Source: Cristatella mucedo
Lineage: Eukaryota; Bryozoa; Phylactolaemata; Cristatellidae
NCBI GenBank assembly: GCA_009760855.2
Contig: WPIO01000001.1
Location: 7,001,001 to 7,065,000, forward strand
DNA length: 64,000 bases
Direction: 5' to 3'
Made by a program: the position numbers and the translations under genes. The notes under the pieces were generated by a model that was not told the DNA's origin, searched no databases, and was given only the letters and a program-made list of their open reading frames with translations. Each line of letters opens with the position of its first letter. Positions within the stretch are counted from its first letter, which is position 1. Positions 21,735 to 34,386 of this stretch are shown here, one piece after another.

Positions 21735-22700
21735 ATTACTATAGGTTCAATTCTTTTCATAATGTATACTCTCCTTCCTGCCAACGTAATCCCCAAAGCA
21801 CAATCAGGGGCTTTAATTTTTTATGCTGTACTGCTTTGATCCCTTCCTGCCTTCCATTTCAGAGCGTCGATCTCGATTAACTCATTTGCAGCATGCTTTG
21901 CCGACACTCGCTCTTGGATGGCAGATGGCAAATTTTCATTAAATTTAATGACGATACTGCAAGCTTACTAATTATGGAAAACCTAGTGCGTACTCAGTAA
22001 TTGGGAAACTCAGTCCTCAAAATTTCCGGTGGTCAGCGAAACTCATGCAGCATCTACACCTAATCTGGGTATCGTGCTCCAAAATGACCTTCCCTTTTTG
22101 ACCACGTTAGTTCCACAGCCGTCTGCCTACTCTCAGCTCTCAACATCTCATCAAAAAGTCGAGTCTTGCTTTTTAAGGAGTTCTGCAGCCAAGGTAATTC
22201 ACGCAGATGGGATTTTCCATCCATGTAACTTTTTACTCAGTACTTGAAGGTCTTCCTGTTTGGCCAGTACGAACCTACCACTGTTGATTCTGCACCTAAC
22301 CTACAGTCTGTGGTTAATTTCGCAACTGCCATACTACAACACTTCTCATTTGTTCCGAGTTTCCACTAACCAGCCAATCGGCTCCGCGGCTTTGTCACTC
22401 ACCCGATTCGCATCATTCTCTTGCTCTGGCCAACTGAAATACTTCTTTCTCAGGCTTTGCACCATTATCACCCACTCGCCAGACTCCAGTCGTTGAGGTA
22501 TGCCCATAAGTAAGGTCAGCTCCTTTGGAAGGTGAGCTTGCAGTTGGCTTGCTCCCAGAGCCCCGGACTCACTTCGACTTACGACACGATGTCCACCAAC
22601 TTCACGACATTTAAAAAGAAGCACAACTCACCAACGAATTGTGTTAATCTTGCTAAAAATCGTGAATATTTCTGCTCACCGATTGACACGATTCCTTTAT
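21735..22700 (+). mobile_element. LINE family A, old diverged copy
   Basis: Short frame pieces read SILFIMYTLLPANVIPKAQ, SLDGRWQIFIKFNDDTA and LNLGIVLQNDLPF, matching the family A reverse transcriptase C-terminal half in order. The copy is heavily mutated and ends near TTTAAAAAGAAGCACAAC. Confidence 0.7.
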
Positions 22701-23735
22701 AGCATATGTACAGTGAGTGACCAGCTCTCTTAGGGCACTAAATACATTCCTTATTATTATGAAATGGCATAATTACCCATACCTGAACAAAAAGCTGCAG
22801 CATGATATCTATAGCAAGATAACTAGAGAAGACATAGCATCCACACAATGCGGTTGCTAAGGTTTTTTTTCTTAAAAATATATTAACATTAACCGTCAGC
22901 TTGCCATCTGCAGCCAACAGGCCATGCTTTTCACCACTTTGTATAGCAGTCATGCGTGCAAAACAGATAAAGCCTGTGTTTGTACAAACAGGTAACATTG
23001 CACTCATACAGAATGCCAAGTCTAGGTGAGATCGACGTCACTGATAACGTCACCTATTTCTTCGGCTCGCATGAAACTCCTCGTGCAGCATATTCAAGCA
23101 ATCAACATGATTCTGCTTAGATTGTAGCACCGAAAACGTTCATACAGAGCTACAAATGATGCACGTTCTCAAACTTTGCCCAGTGGCTTAACAATAGTTC
23201 CCTGAAAGCCGGTGTAAATAAGAACGGGATCTACACAGTCTTCAGCAGGCGATCCCTGGATAGCAGATTGCGTTTGACGAGCCTACGGTTTAGCTCGAAA
23301 AATCCTGATCAGGAGTGAGCTGTCAGAAGGGGTGGGGGCTCTAGCAACATGTGGCGACCCATAATCGGCCGCCCAAGTATTGACTGACGAAAAAACAACG
23401 ACAGCCGACAGATCGGCGTCAGTTCCCAGTAACTTCAAATGGCTGGGCTCCAACAGCCACATCTAGGGAACGGCTGTAAATATGCAGCTATGACGAATGA
23501 CCGACACGGCCAGAGCGGAATTAGAGAGTCAAGGCCTGCAAAGCATGCAAACAGAGTACACGACGTGGTTATACAGATTAAAGCAATGCTTTAGCAGAGC
23601 CCGACCACAAAGGCAAGGCCGAGCACAGCGCGACAAATGCAAGACAATCACGTTGGTCTGCATGTTCATAAAAAATACCACACAAGCAAAGGCATCAGAG
23701 TAAAATGTTCCCATTTTATCTGTACATAAGTGCAG
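22701..23735. other. 3' flank of the zinc-finger gene
   Basis: No coding frame is supported. On the minus strand this follows the stop codon of the LIN-29-like gene and probably holds its 3' UTR. The nearest poly(A)-like hexamer on that strand is GATAAA near 23714, which is weak. Confidence 0.5.
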
Positions 23736-24214
23736 CTAGAAGGAATATTTGTCGAAGGTCCTAGGTACAAAGGTTTGATACATCGGTAACATGTAGCTAG
23801 CCTGTGTACCGGTCAGGTCCGGGCCGTGCCATGCGCCAGTTGGTGGCTTGATGGAGTCTGGTGACAGTGATGCATAAGCAGCGTAGCCTCCTACGTTGTT
23901 TCTGTAAGGTACATGATCGTTAGCATGGCCACCGTTGCTTTCCGCCACAAGCTGTTGCTGCCACAGCTGCAAGCATGTTGCAGCCCCATCACTCGATGAA
24001 ATCACTGCCTCATTTCGGTCATGCTTCATTTCAGCAACAGATGGGTAGCATGCCATGTAGCTGCTGCTGCTACTACCCGATCTCACGGGATCATCAGAAC
24101 CACTGGCAACCGTCTTCCCCAGTTGGTTTGTAGCTGCAACAGGCAAAAAAGGCTGCCTAGCCCAGGGTTGGGATGATGCAGTAAATCTGCAGCTACCATG
24201 AGCACGTGCAATAC
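23736..24214 (-). CDS. lin-29: LIN-29-like terminal coding exon
   Basis: The acceptor CAATGTAG precedes 24214 and the phase matches the finger 4-5 exon. It encodes 158 residues rich in Ser, Ala, Tyr and Pro, including [14 protein letters not shown] and YMLPMYQTF, then stops at TAG (23738-23736). No domain is recognisable; it may be a transactivation tail. Membership of this gene rests on strand, phase and position. Confidence 0.72.
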
Positions 24215-27200
24215 CTACATTGAAAAACAAGGTGGCTAGAGGCGTACACAAAGAAAACATCTGCATATCTTCATATCAAGTTCTCATTACGTTGCATATG
24301 TGCATGCATGAGTAAACACAAATTACATGTACACATTACATTACCTGCGCATTCCACCTTCATCACACAACTCGGTCATTTGTTGGATAATCACAAGTGG
24401 TAGGTCACTAGTACAGACTTAACTAAATAGCAATTGAACATGACAACGTAAATATTGGAGTCTCGGCAAGGACATAATGAGATACAAAAAACCTATAGCT
24501 GTCATCAAATGAGTTTAACGTAAAGATCATGCTAAAAAGTCTCTTTCGAGTACACTAGGTGCTCTGTTTCTTGAATGCACTTAGTACAGCGAGATAGATA
24601 CACAGCCTCACAATCCCACACTAGTACAGCAGCGGAGGAAAACGCAGGGCCGACGTACTACTTACTTGTTGACTGAGAAGATGACGTAGAAGCTTGATAC
24701 ATCTCGGCTGTGGTGGCATCTAAAACAGTGAGGAATTATGTCGACAAAAAGTCGTATCAGACCTGGAATGCTAAGCATAGCAAGCAGCTGACCACAGAAG
24801 GCATGACAGACTGCATAAGTATGGCAACAACTATTGATCCCTATCAGCAACGTGGTTCTGCTTCCGTGGCAGAGATCTGCTCCAGTGGGTGGGATCTGCT
24901 CCAATGAGAGAGATCTGCTTCCACGAGGGAACCATGGACAGCATATTGACCTTCATGCTAAGAACGTACGTTGGCAGCAGTAACTCTTCATCGTGACGAT
25001 TAAGTTCAAGTTAACCCACTAAGAAAAAACATAGGCGATGAGCTCTTGTCTTTGCCTGATCTACAGTAGGTCTAAGACAATGACCTGAATCCAACCACAG
25101 TTAAATGCACACAAGCACAGCAAGCTAGCATGTGCACGTTTAGATAAATGAAGCAGTGAAATGGTACACATCATGCAAAATGAGATCTTAGGAGTTGATC
25201 CATACACTTACTCATTTAATTTCCCAACGAAGCTTGCATCCCTGTGAATGACTACTGAACAATCACATCGTCATTATCACCAGGATCACATGCACCACCG
25301 CACAAACATATTGGAGGCCATTTTCCAAATGTTAGCCATGGATTCTGAATATTGTGATTCCGGACTGGAGTCTGTGGGCAGTAGGATATCGTCTAGTCAT
25401 TGGGCTTTGTACAATCCCATGCATTACGACACCAGACGCAAGAAAGAAACTTTCAATATGTCTACCCTTGACTACGTAGCCACACGGTTACAAGGAAATG
25501 CACTAAACGGTTACAAGGAAATTCATTGAAAAGTTAGCATGAACAGACATGTAGCATGTAGCTAAAGCATTCTCCTCTATAATTTCCTGGTCCTATTCCC
25601 AAACATTCATTCTTTGTCCTCCTCCTGAAGCCACTGCCTTGGAGGGGTGGAAGAATAATAAGCAAATGCTTTTTTTATATACATGTAAAGCAACCCTACT
25701 TCAGTCAAATGCTGGCATATTACATATATGCTGAATAATGTGCTCGCCCTCGACGCCCCTAGTTGCGGGCTCGAGCCCTGCAGTGTACGTGAAGTGCCAG
25801 GATTAAAGTTCTTTTAGTGAGCTATACAAACCAGTATATGAGCCCGATGGCGGTAACCCGGGTGCGCGCGGACTGCGATAACTACCTGAATATTGGTCCA
25901 AATTATATGCAAATAGGCTAAATATGTCGGGTTTGTCGAGTTCTATTCGTCAGCAGAAAGACACCGGTTTATTGTATTGCACACGTGCAAAGCGTCTGAC
26001 CAGATCCAGGGCTCGATCACAAAAATTGAGCCTAATTTTTCGAGAAATAGCTCAAGATCGATGGCTGATTTGGGATAACCGCTGGTGCCTTCTTCGGGCG
26101 CCACACCAGAGCGTATCTGCACGCCCGGAGCAGCCTTCTGTGCTGATGCTCTTTTTTTCTGCCACGAGTCTGTGTCATATCGGATGCCGCCGCCGCCAAC
26201 GGCACGCCAATATTGTCAGGATCTCCTTCCTCACTATCAGCGATACTACCCAGGCGAGCACTGGTGCCGAGATTCCGGACCTCCTGCACAATCTTTCAGA
26301 CCAGCGGGTGGCAATGAAGTTCCAGGAAAATGTTTCCAAGAATTGGCACACCAGTTCCATTGCGTTAAGAACATCATTGCTAGCATCTTTTATATCGTCA
26401 CTATAGCCAACCATTGCGTGCATCCTTTCATTGAGCTCTTTCGCACATAGTTCTTCAGATCGCTTCGGCATGATTCTGATCGTGCTGCTCCTGAATCAGG
26501 TCAACGGCGTTTTCGACTTCGAAACGCTATATTTTTTTACACCAGCTATCTGCAAAATAAATAATTAATAGCGACTCTACTTTCGGAAGTTTGGTAACCT
26601 AAGTTACCAAAATCGGGCTCATCACGCGTTCGTAGCGGATCTGACTCTCCGAAGTGATGTTCACTTTTAAATCTAAGTGAATCCTAATTTATAGGCTTGA
26701 TTTTTATGTAAGTATTGTTTAGTAAGTGCTGTTTAACTGGTCCAATACCACTCGCTACGGTGGCTTTGATGGGAAATTTCCTCATAATTTGTAATAAAAC
26801 ATTCTGCATATTAAAATTTTGTTTTTCGGGGATGCCGTGCATCCTCAGCTAGTAGGTGAGTGATGTCACTGTGAGGTCTGAGAAAAAAGGGAGAAAAGGG
26901 CATGTCCTCATTAGAAGAGCCTTCGAAAGAGGCAAAGGAACTTTTTATGAACAAGTCTCACTTGAAACATCTGGCTCCAATGCAAGGTGTCAAAGAACGA
27001 ACACGATTCACGTTGAGACACAATCTTACTAATACACCAGCTCGATCTGTATCCTCATACAACCATACATCCCAGACTTTAGGTGAGATAATGAATGTAA
27101 ATCCTAATTACACTGGAATACCTTACGGCAAAGCCGATCTAATGACGACAACTTGAAATTTGAAGTCTCTCAGTGGGGGTATCTGGCCACTTCCCGAGCT

Positions 27201-28580
27201 CAAGACTGACATCACAACATACCATGACTTAAAGACACGTAAAAAAAAAAGCTAAAAACCCACATGCTTCTCACAGCAATTGCTCCACCTTGGCACATTT
27301 TCCCTCGTGTGCTTACAAGGTAAAGTTACAAGGGCCGAAATATCATTATTACTATTACCATCAGAAGCGTACGAGACTCCTGCCTCAGCAGGTTTTACGT
27401 GCCTGCATCACAATAGTCTTCATACGAGCTAAACCACTTCTATCCAGCTTTCTGGACAGTTCTTTTACCGTTTAAGTCTAGTTATCTTTACTTGTGTCAT
27501 TTAAATACTTGTACGTGTACATGCCAGATGGCTCTGCTTCGAAAAAGGTAAAGGTAAGCTGATTCAACAGTCTCGTTTACATAGCGACAGAAGAGCCTTT
27601 GCAGCTTATCATCGCTCTAGCAGCGGGCAATAAAGGAGCGTTTGGTTGTACGACTCGAACGCACACCTGAGTCGTGAATAGTGTGCACCTTCGGCATATT
27701 GACCGGCAAAGCACGACCTTCGCTTTGGAGAGTGGCACTCGAAAATTCGCCCCCCCCCAGGCTTGTGGGCAGCTGCAGCAGGGAACACTCGCAGCAGCAG
27801 CAGCAGCACGTTTGCCCTCACCCGAGCCGCCGACTGCAGCGGCAGTTGCAGCCGAATTTTGCTTGCAGGCAGACATTTTGGGCGGCGCTGGTCTGTCCTC
27901 GCCAATGGCGGCAGTGGCCCCAGAGACGGCACTCGGCATGCTGCCGCCATCGCCGGCTTCTATGCCACTGTGCTTCAGCCTCATGTGGTTTTGCAGGTAG
28001 GTGTCCTGTGTGTAGCTCTTACCGCACACTCGACAGGCGTACATGCGCAGGTGCCGGCTGCCCAGGTGCGTCCGTGAGTGCACCAGCAACCCCTCGGCAT
28101 CGGCAAAACACTTGTAGCACGAGCTGCATCTGCCAACGGGCAAATAAAGCAGTCGGCACAAGTCGCGTGATGCTGCCAAGCTTGCGAGTCCGGCAAAGTA
28201 GCTAGGTTTGCTGAAACTGCTGATTTTCCGGCTATAATCCGAACCGCAGCGCTGTGCCGACTTGAGGCACGTGTGATAATTAATGTGGCACTCGTCACGG
28301 TGACGTCTCATCCAAACCACTGCAGGCACTATGTGCCAAAAATGCTGCAGTCAGCAAGATTCAAACAAGGGCCTCCCACCGTCGAACTAACAAGGGAAGA
28401 CGGTGGAGAAGGTCAGATGCAAAGTGCTGTGCTAGGGGTTGTGCATCCTGTTTGATGTTCCCTAATCAGCTGCGCTGGCCCCAACATCAAAAGAGTGTAA
28501 GCAGCAGGAACTGACGGCTACAAGGCCGTGTTATATCCGGAATGGTGTCATGCACTCGTGCGTGAGCGAGTGCGCGCGCG

Positions 28581-28655
<75 letters not shown>

Positions 28656-31600
28656 AACAACAATCCTCGGATGATACACAAACAATCAATCATTTGACAA
28701 AATAAACCCCTATAATTAGATAGGCTTGTTAGTTAGCAAGTTCATCACGATTACCTACCGCTTGCGCTATTACCACTTTTGCTATATTAGTACATATAAA
28801 TCCGAATTACACATAGCACATATTGTTACATATTGCACTAAATTATCCCATTATAAACACATCACAATTACATAACGCTTGCTGCATTAGATTTTTACAA
28901 GTTGCGGTATTACTACATAACAGATTCTTACATAATGTTGCATGCTAGACCTTCATAGGGCTATGAACTTGAGAACAGGGCTTTACAAAGATTAGTCATG
29001 ACATTCCAGACGTTTTCACTCTCTGCACTACGAAGCCCTCTGCGATTTTACTGCACATCCCTTTCTTCCTTTGGTTCACATCGTTTGACCATCCGGAAAC
29101 GGATGTTTACGCATTTATTACTCAGCAATTGAGTACAAGGTATGAGTTGCAGCAGAATGAGGAAAAGAGATTTCATTAAATTGTGTGAAATTCAGCCAAA
29201 CAATTTTTTCCCCTTTCACTCGACAGCAGCAGCACTGCTTCTTCCCCCCCCCTTGTTGTTGGTGCAACTGCCACAGTGCTGCAGCATGGTGAGCAAGTCG
29301 ATCGGCTTTTTCTGCTCATCTTTTTTCTGCTCTTCGTTTCTCGGGAGTGGTGAGATAACATTCACCATTCGGAAAAAGATTAGTGTAAAGTGTGAGACTT
29401 GCTCTGCTATACTTTGTGCTCGTCAGTTTTGTTAAATTACAGTTATCAGCATATTCCGGAAACAATACCGAATGTTTAGCTGGAAATCCACTATCGGGAA
29501 ACCTCATTTTATGTAACCCTACTGCAATTAGCCATTTAGCATGAACCACAATTTATCTAGTGTGATTTTTCTTTTTCAAATTTTTCCTGTCATACATGAT
29601 GGAGTCTAGTAGAAAAATTAAAAAGCACACCCATATAAACTAGTATGAGAAACCTACAACAAAGTGCAGAACAGTTGAGCAAGCAAATCGCCCAAAGTCA
29701 GGCCATGGGGCAAGGAGTCTGCTGTAGCACACGCAGGTCTGCAGATAAGTAGATAGTACAAAAAGCCACTAATGCCGCTGCCGTCGTAAAGCTGTGCCAA
29801 GCACTCCAGTCACCGGATACAAGGGCGGCGCCTTCCTTACTTGTACATAGTCTCGGGCACGTGAGTTCTGGAATGAGTCTGCAGGTTCGACAGCTGAGAG
29901 AAGGCCTTCGAGCAGCCAGGATGCTGACATTTGTAGGGTCGCTCACCTGAAAATACATCGAGGTCGAGGTGAAAGGCTTCGCTATGCACGGCGCTACCAC
30001 CCAGAGAGGGCAGGCAGATAGCGGCACTCAGCACTGCCGGTGCGGTGTCACAGCATTGTGCGCAGGCTGTCTACCCAAGGTGGCTACAAAAGGCACCTTT
30101 CTATCGGCTATATGAGCCTGTCCATCTTGCTCACTGCGGCCATCTGAAGACAAATCGCCATGGCAGCGAGAGTAGGACCTCCCACATACGAGAAAGGTAA
30201 AATGACGAAATTTCTTTTCTAATTCAACAGACGGCCAGAGTAAGACCCTGAATAGGCCAGTAAGTCACCACGTCGAAGCCGATCTGTGATCCAGAGTGCC
30301 ACAGTTCCATTCATACGACAGGCAAGGCGTTCGGTGGGAAGTGGATGCTAATGCGATGCCAACTTGAAGTGCAAAGACGTTTCAGCAGCTGAGACTTGTA
30401 AATAGGTTACACCTAAGTGCTACAGCCTGCCCAAAAAAAACGTGTAGATGAAACCAATGGGTAAGTGGTTGTATAACATACAGCTAGTGATGCCTGTAAC
30501 CGGTAAGTCAGGCTGCAGTAAGGCCCTGGGGTAGCACTCATGCTCACACCATCAGTCAACCAATTTAGTGCTAGCAGTACGTTGTTGGGTCCTCTGTCGG
30601 TCTGCCCCTCTTTGCCACTGTTGCTGTATCCACCTCTGTCTCTAAGTCTCTGTCAATCTATCCACCTTTGTCACTTTCTATCCATCTGTCTATCTACCTC
30701 GGTCACCGTCTTCCTTTCCCTCTATCCGCCTCCATCTCTGTCTCTCTCGGTCACTATCCGTTTCTCTGTCTCTCTCCCCATCTCTCTGTCTCCGTCTCTT
30801 TTTATGTTGATGTTTCTATCTCGTGTGACGGTAGTTGCTTCTCAAATCTCATTTATTGCAGGCGGTTAGCTGTCTTGATACTTGAATATGTGATTACGAT
30901 GATTTGAATACGTGATACTTGAATCGTGCCTTGGCTCACGGAACAACAAGTGTGTCATCGGCAGGTGCTCCGGCGTCCGGTAGGCAGCCGGCTTGATGCA
31001 CAAGCTAGCCACACTTGAGAAGCCCGAGTAGCATCGGTGCTGGACTGATGATGGCTTGCTTTGGCTGATCGTCTGCTGCCATGCCGTGGCAGTCATCAGC
31101 CACAGCCTGGGTGCAGTCACACGAAAGCACCGGCTGCTTGGATGGGTGGCCAAGGCAACTTGGCAGGTCATAGCTTGGAGGAAAAGCATGCCAACTCACA
31201 TCGGTAGGTCTTTAATTTCCAAGGAGTCAAGTGGTTTCCCACACAATCTGGAATGTTTCCTTTACCCCCCACCCCAAGACCATTGTCTGCTCCTGCATTG
31301 ACCAAGGCTTCGGATCTGGGATCAGGTGCTTCTCAGGTGCAAAGGATCATGGGATAATGATCGGAGTGCTGTTTTGTGAGGGTGAGGATTGATCTTCTGA
31401 TCCCGGAAAGCCCCTTCAAAGATTCATCGATCAAGTGAGCAGAAATAAATGGGTCGAGAATACAGAAATACCTGCACCTCATGTCTGCACATTCTTGAAG
31501 CTGCTGATGCTAGTTACTATCAGAGAAACACTGAAGATAGCCAGACAACGCCTAAACAAGGTAATATGAACAGCAGCGCCTCAGAATTAAAGCATTAAGC

Positions 31601-32705
31601 TTCGGATGCGTTTTTTGAAGCCTCCCAGAGGACAAAGAATTCTCCATATTACAGAAACAGCATGTCGGTTCCAAGAAGTCACATCAGCAATAAAAATGAC
31701 ATAGTCATTGGTTTCGGGATGCCATTAGAAAATGTACACGATACATAAAGAATGGGAGCACATGCGATGCTTGGTATTTTTCGTTGGATGTAGCAGGACA
31801 ACATCGCATCCTACAATGTACTGAGAGGTCTCAAATCTACCCGTTTCTCATGCAAGCCAAAGCACTTCTTCTCTGCAAGTAAAATTGTTTACTGCTACCC
31901 TTAATCATCAACAATATTAAGATCTCTCAAGGCAATACTGTGTACAGTGAGCCAACAAAGAATTGCAAAGAAAGGCAGCCGAAAATGCTCCAGAATAAGC
32001 AGCCCTAAAGCTCTTAAAGTACTCTGAGCTTGCGCCTCTTCCATAATTCATGGTAGCTACTCAAAATATATTTACTTTTAACAATGGCTGTAACTTTTGC
32101 ACAAGAGATTGGCCTAACCTTTGGCGTAAGCATTTGCTTAGGTACGATCATGAATGTGTGAGCAGAGTTTTGATACAATGCGGATCAGGAATGCTTGACT
32201 GGGATCAGGATCAGATTGGATGCCAAATGCTCAACAATCTGGATCCCTGCCACTTGCTACCATGACATACCCTGCAGGCTCTTTCTGGTGCTCTGCATAT
32301 TCGTATGCTCCATAATCTCTACTCACACGAATATGCAAATGCTCGGACAGGCACACTACACACACGTGGACAAGCACAGCACACAGGAGTGGGATAGAAT
32401 CTAATTTGTGTACCCATGTGCCGATGGCAGAGCAAACGAACATGCATTGCATTAATGCCTACAGCCCTTACAGGCACCAGTTTACAGCTTCAAGCAGCAT
32501 TGCTTTAGCAGACTTGCTCTATCAACCATATACGATATGGCCTTGCAGACAGCAGCAACATATCCAATATCTTGTATGGGTGGGAGCAGTTGTACCTACG
32601 AACCAAAGCCAGTGCCCCCACAAAAATCATCGCATTTGCCCAATCTAACGAAGTGAGCCAATCTGGCCATCCACCGGAGTTCTAAGGGGGAAAGACAGCG
32701 AGTAA

Positions 32706-32745
<40 letters not shown>

Positions 32746-34346
32746 AGGAAACCAGGATATTTGCATGGGGTCCAACATTCATTGAGCACGGCATGGTTTT
32801 TGACTAGGACACATTGCATCCAACAGACACTAAGATATGATCTGCCATTTCCCCTCGGCAGCTGGATGAACTTTAGTTAGCTTTGACAGCTCAGAACTAT
32901 ACACACTGCACACAACAAAAGTATAAGTCTTCCATGCCCGAACGAACTGATGCAGCATATTCACTGACGGAGCCACTCACGGCAAAGCACAAAGCTCTTG
33001 CCGGTTCGACAACTCACGTGCAAGAGTTGCACAATAAACTAGCAAGAGTTGCACAATAAACTAGGGTGGCAATTCTCAAGAGTGTACTCTAAAGTACCGT
33101 TAGATGACGCAGTAAATCGGAAAAAAACTGCTTGATGCTGCAGGCTTTCGTTGGCCAAATGGGTGTCATGCTGGTGAGCGAAACAAAAATAGCCTTCTGT
33201 GGCCTACGGCGCCGGCTGAAAATGAAGTCATTAGTACGAGGGGGACGAACTGTCAGAACGACTGCCAACAGGCGATCCCAGCAGGCTCACCAGAGCCAGT
33301 GTACGCCAGAGCCGACTGCCAACAGTCGGTCCCAGCAAGCTCACCAGAGCCAGTGTACGCCAGAGCAAGCGCCTGCCACACTGATGCAAGTAACCCGACG
33401 TGGGCCACTCACAGACAGCTAGCTGCTGATGCTCCACCGCCTTGATCGGCCATTCCGAATTTAGGTCGATTCAAACGTGGAAACAAAAGCTGAAGTTGCC
33501 ACTGCTGAAAAGCCGCGAGTACACAGAAAGTCATTTTTGGGCGAAGCACACACTTCGGTGGGTCGGAAAACATCGACACACGACACACAAAAACCCAAGC
33601 TGCCCCAATCTCAAAAAATCGGCATCGATTGCCAAAGCATGCCACAGCAGCCGTGCCATGCCCTGCCCGGCGGCAAGCAGATAATAAGAAAAGATTGCGC
33701 TTTGCGATCGAAATACAGACTTCTGCCGAACCTGGCGGCGAGTCCAAGAGAAAGACGCGACAAGATGCTGATTCGAGAAGCTGCACAGCACCTGCACCCC
33801 CCCCCATAAATATGGGAGTCATCTTCAACTAAGAGAGAAGATCCACACACGATCCGATGCTTAGCTCTGCTTCGGATGCTGAGTGGGCAACGGCATTCTG
33901 GCTGGCCGAAACTCCCCTTCGACCGGCATGGCCTGCCGGTGGGTGCACAAAGGAACTGACTGGCTGCAGGCAGCCAGCAAAAGGGGCATGGCTACGCCCG
34001 GGTCAGGCTTTTCCATGCAACTATCCTGAGTATCTGGCCAGCTGAAGATCGGAAGCTGAGTCCGTGAAAGATGCACCCTCAAAGGGGGCTGCCGGCACTG
34101 TCAGAGCATAAAGCCTCCAAGTTGCCGCTGGCAAGACACCAGGACAGCAGCCTACTGTCGCTGAGACAGTCAAGAATCAGCACATATATCGATGACAATT
34201 CCACAGCCCCCTTAGGCCATATTTATATCAGGATAAAGCTTCTGCTGGCCACGCCAAATGCATCGAAACGGCAGGAGACGAGCAAAAAACTCAAGAATGT
34301 TCATTCACAGCTGTTGAAACTAACCATGCCTCACCCGCACGGGCAC

Positions 34347-34386
<40 letters not shown>

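Larger units (their letters stand above)
24215..27821 (-). other. Zinc-finger gene intron 3
   Basis: The intron holds SINE I pieces (25735-25812, 27553-27603) and an antisense broken frame with a PIP-box-like end (26032-26471). A plus-strand 84-codon frame at 26902-27156 and another at 25248-25529 have no recognisable domain. A 15-bp direct duplication, CGGTTACAAGGAAAT, occurs at about 25485 and 25509. Confidence 0.6.

Noticed and set aside
27681..28205. 174-codon plus-strand frame
   Set aside because: It is antisense to the exon with fingers 4 and 5, which has clear family motifs on the minus strand.
28487..28693. Frame with a long Cys-Val run
   Set aside because: It is only the translation of the CA/GT microsatellite.
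33259..33366. Possible CRISPR-like repeat array
   Set aside because: Only two directly adjoining 54-bp units without spacers, in animal DNA; a simple tandem duplication.
33409..33828. Cluster of overlapping frames on both strands
   Set aside because: Four frames overlap in one place, none with a domain; probably low stop density by chance.
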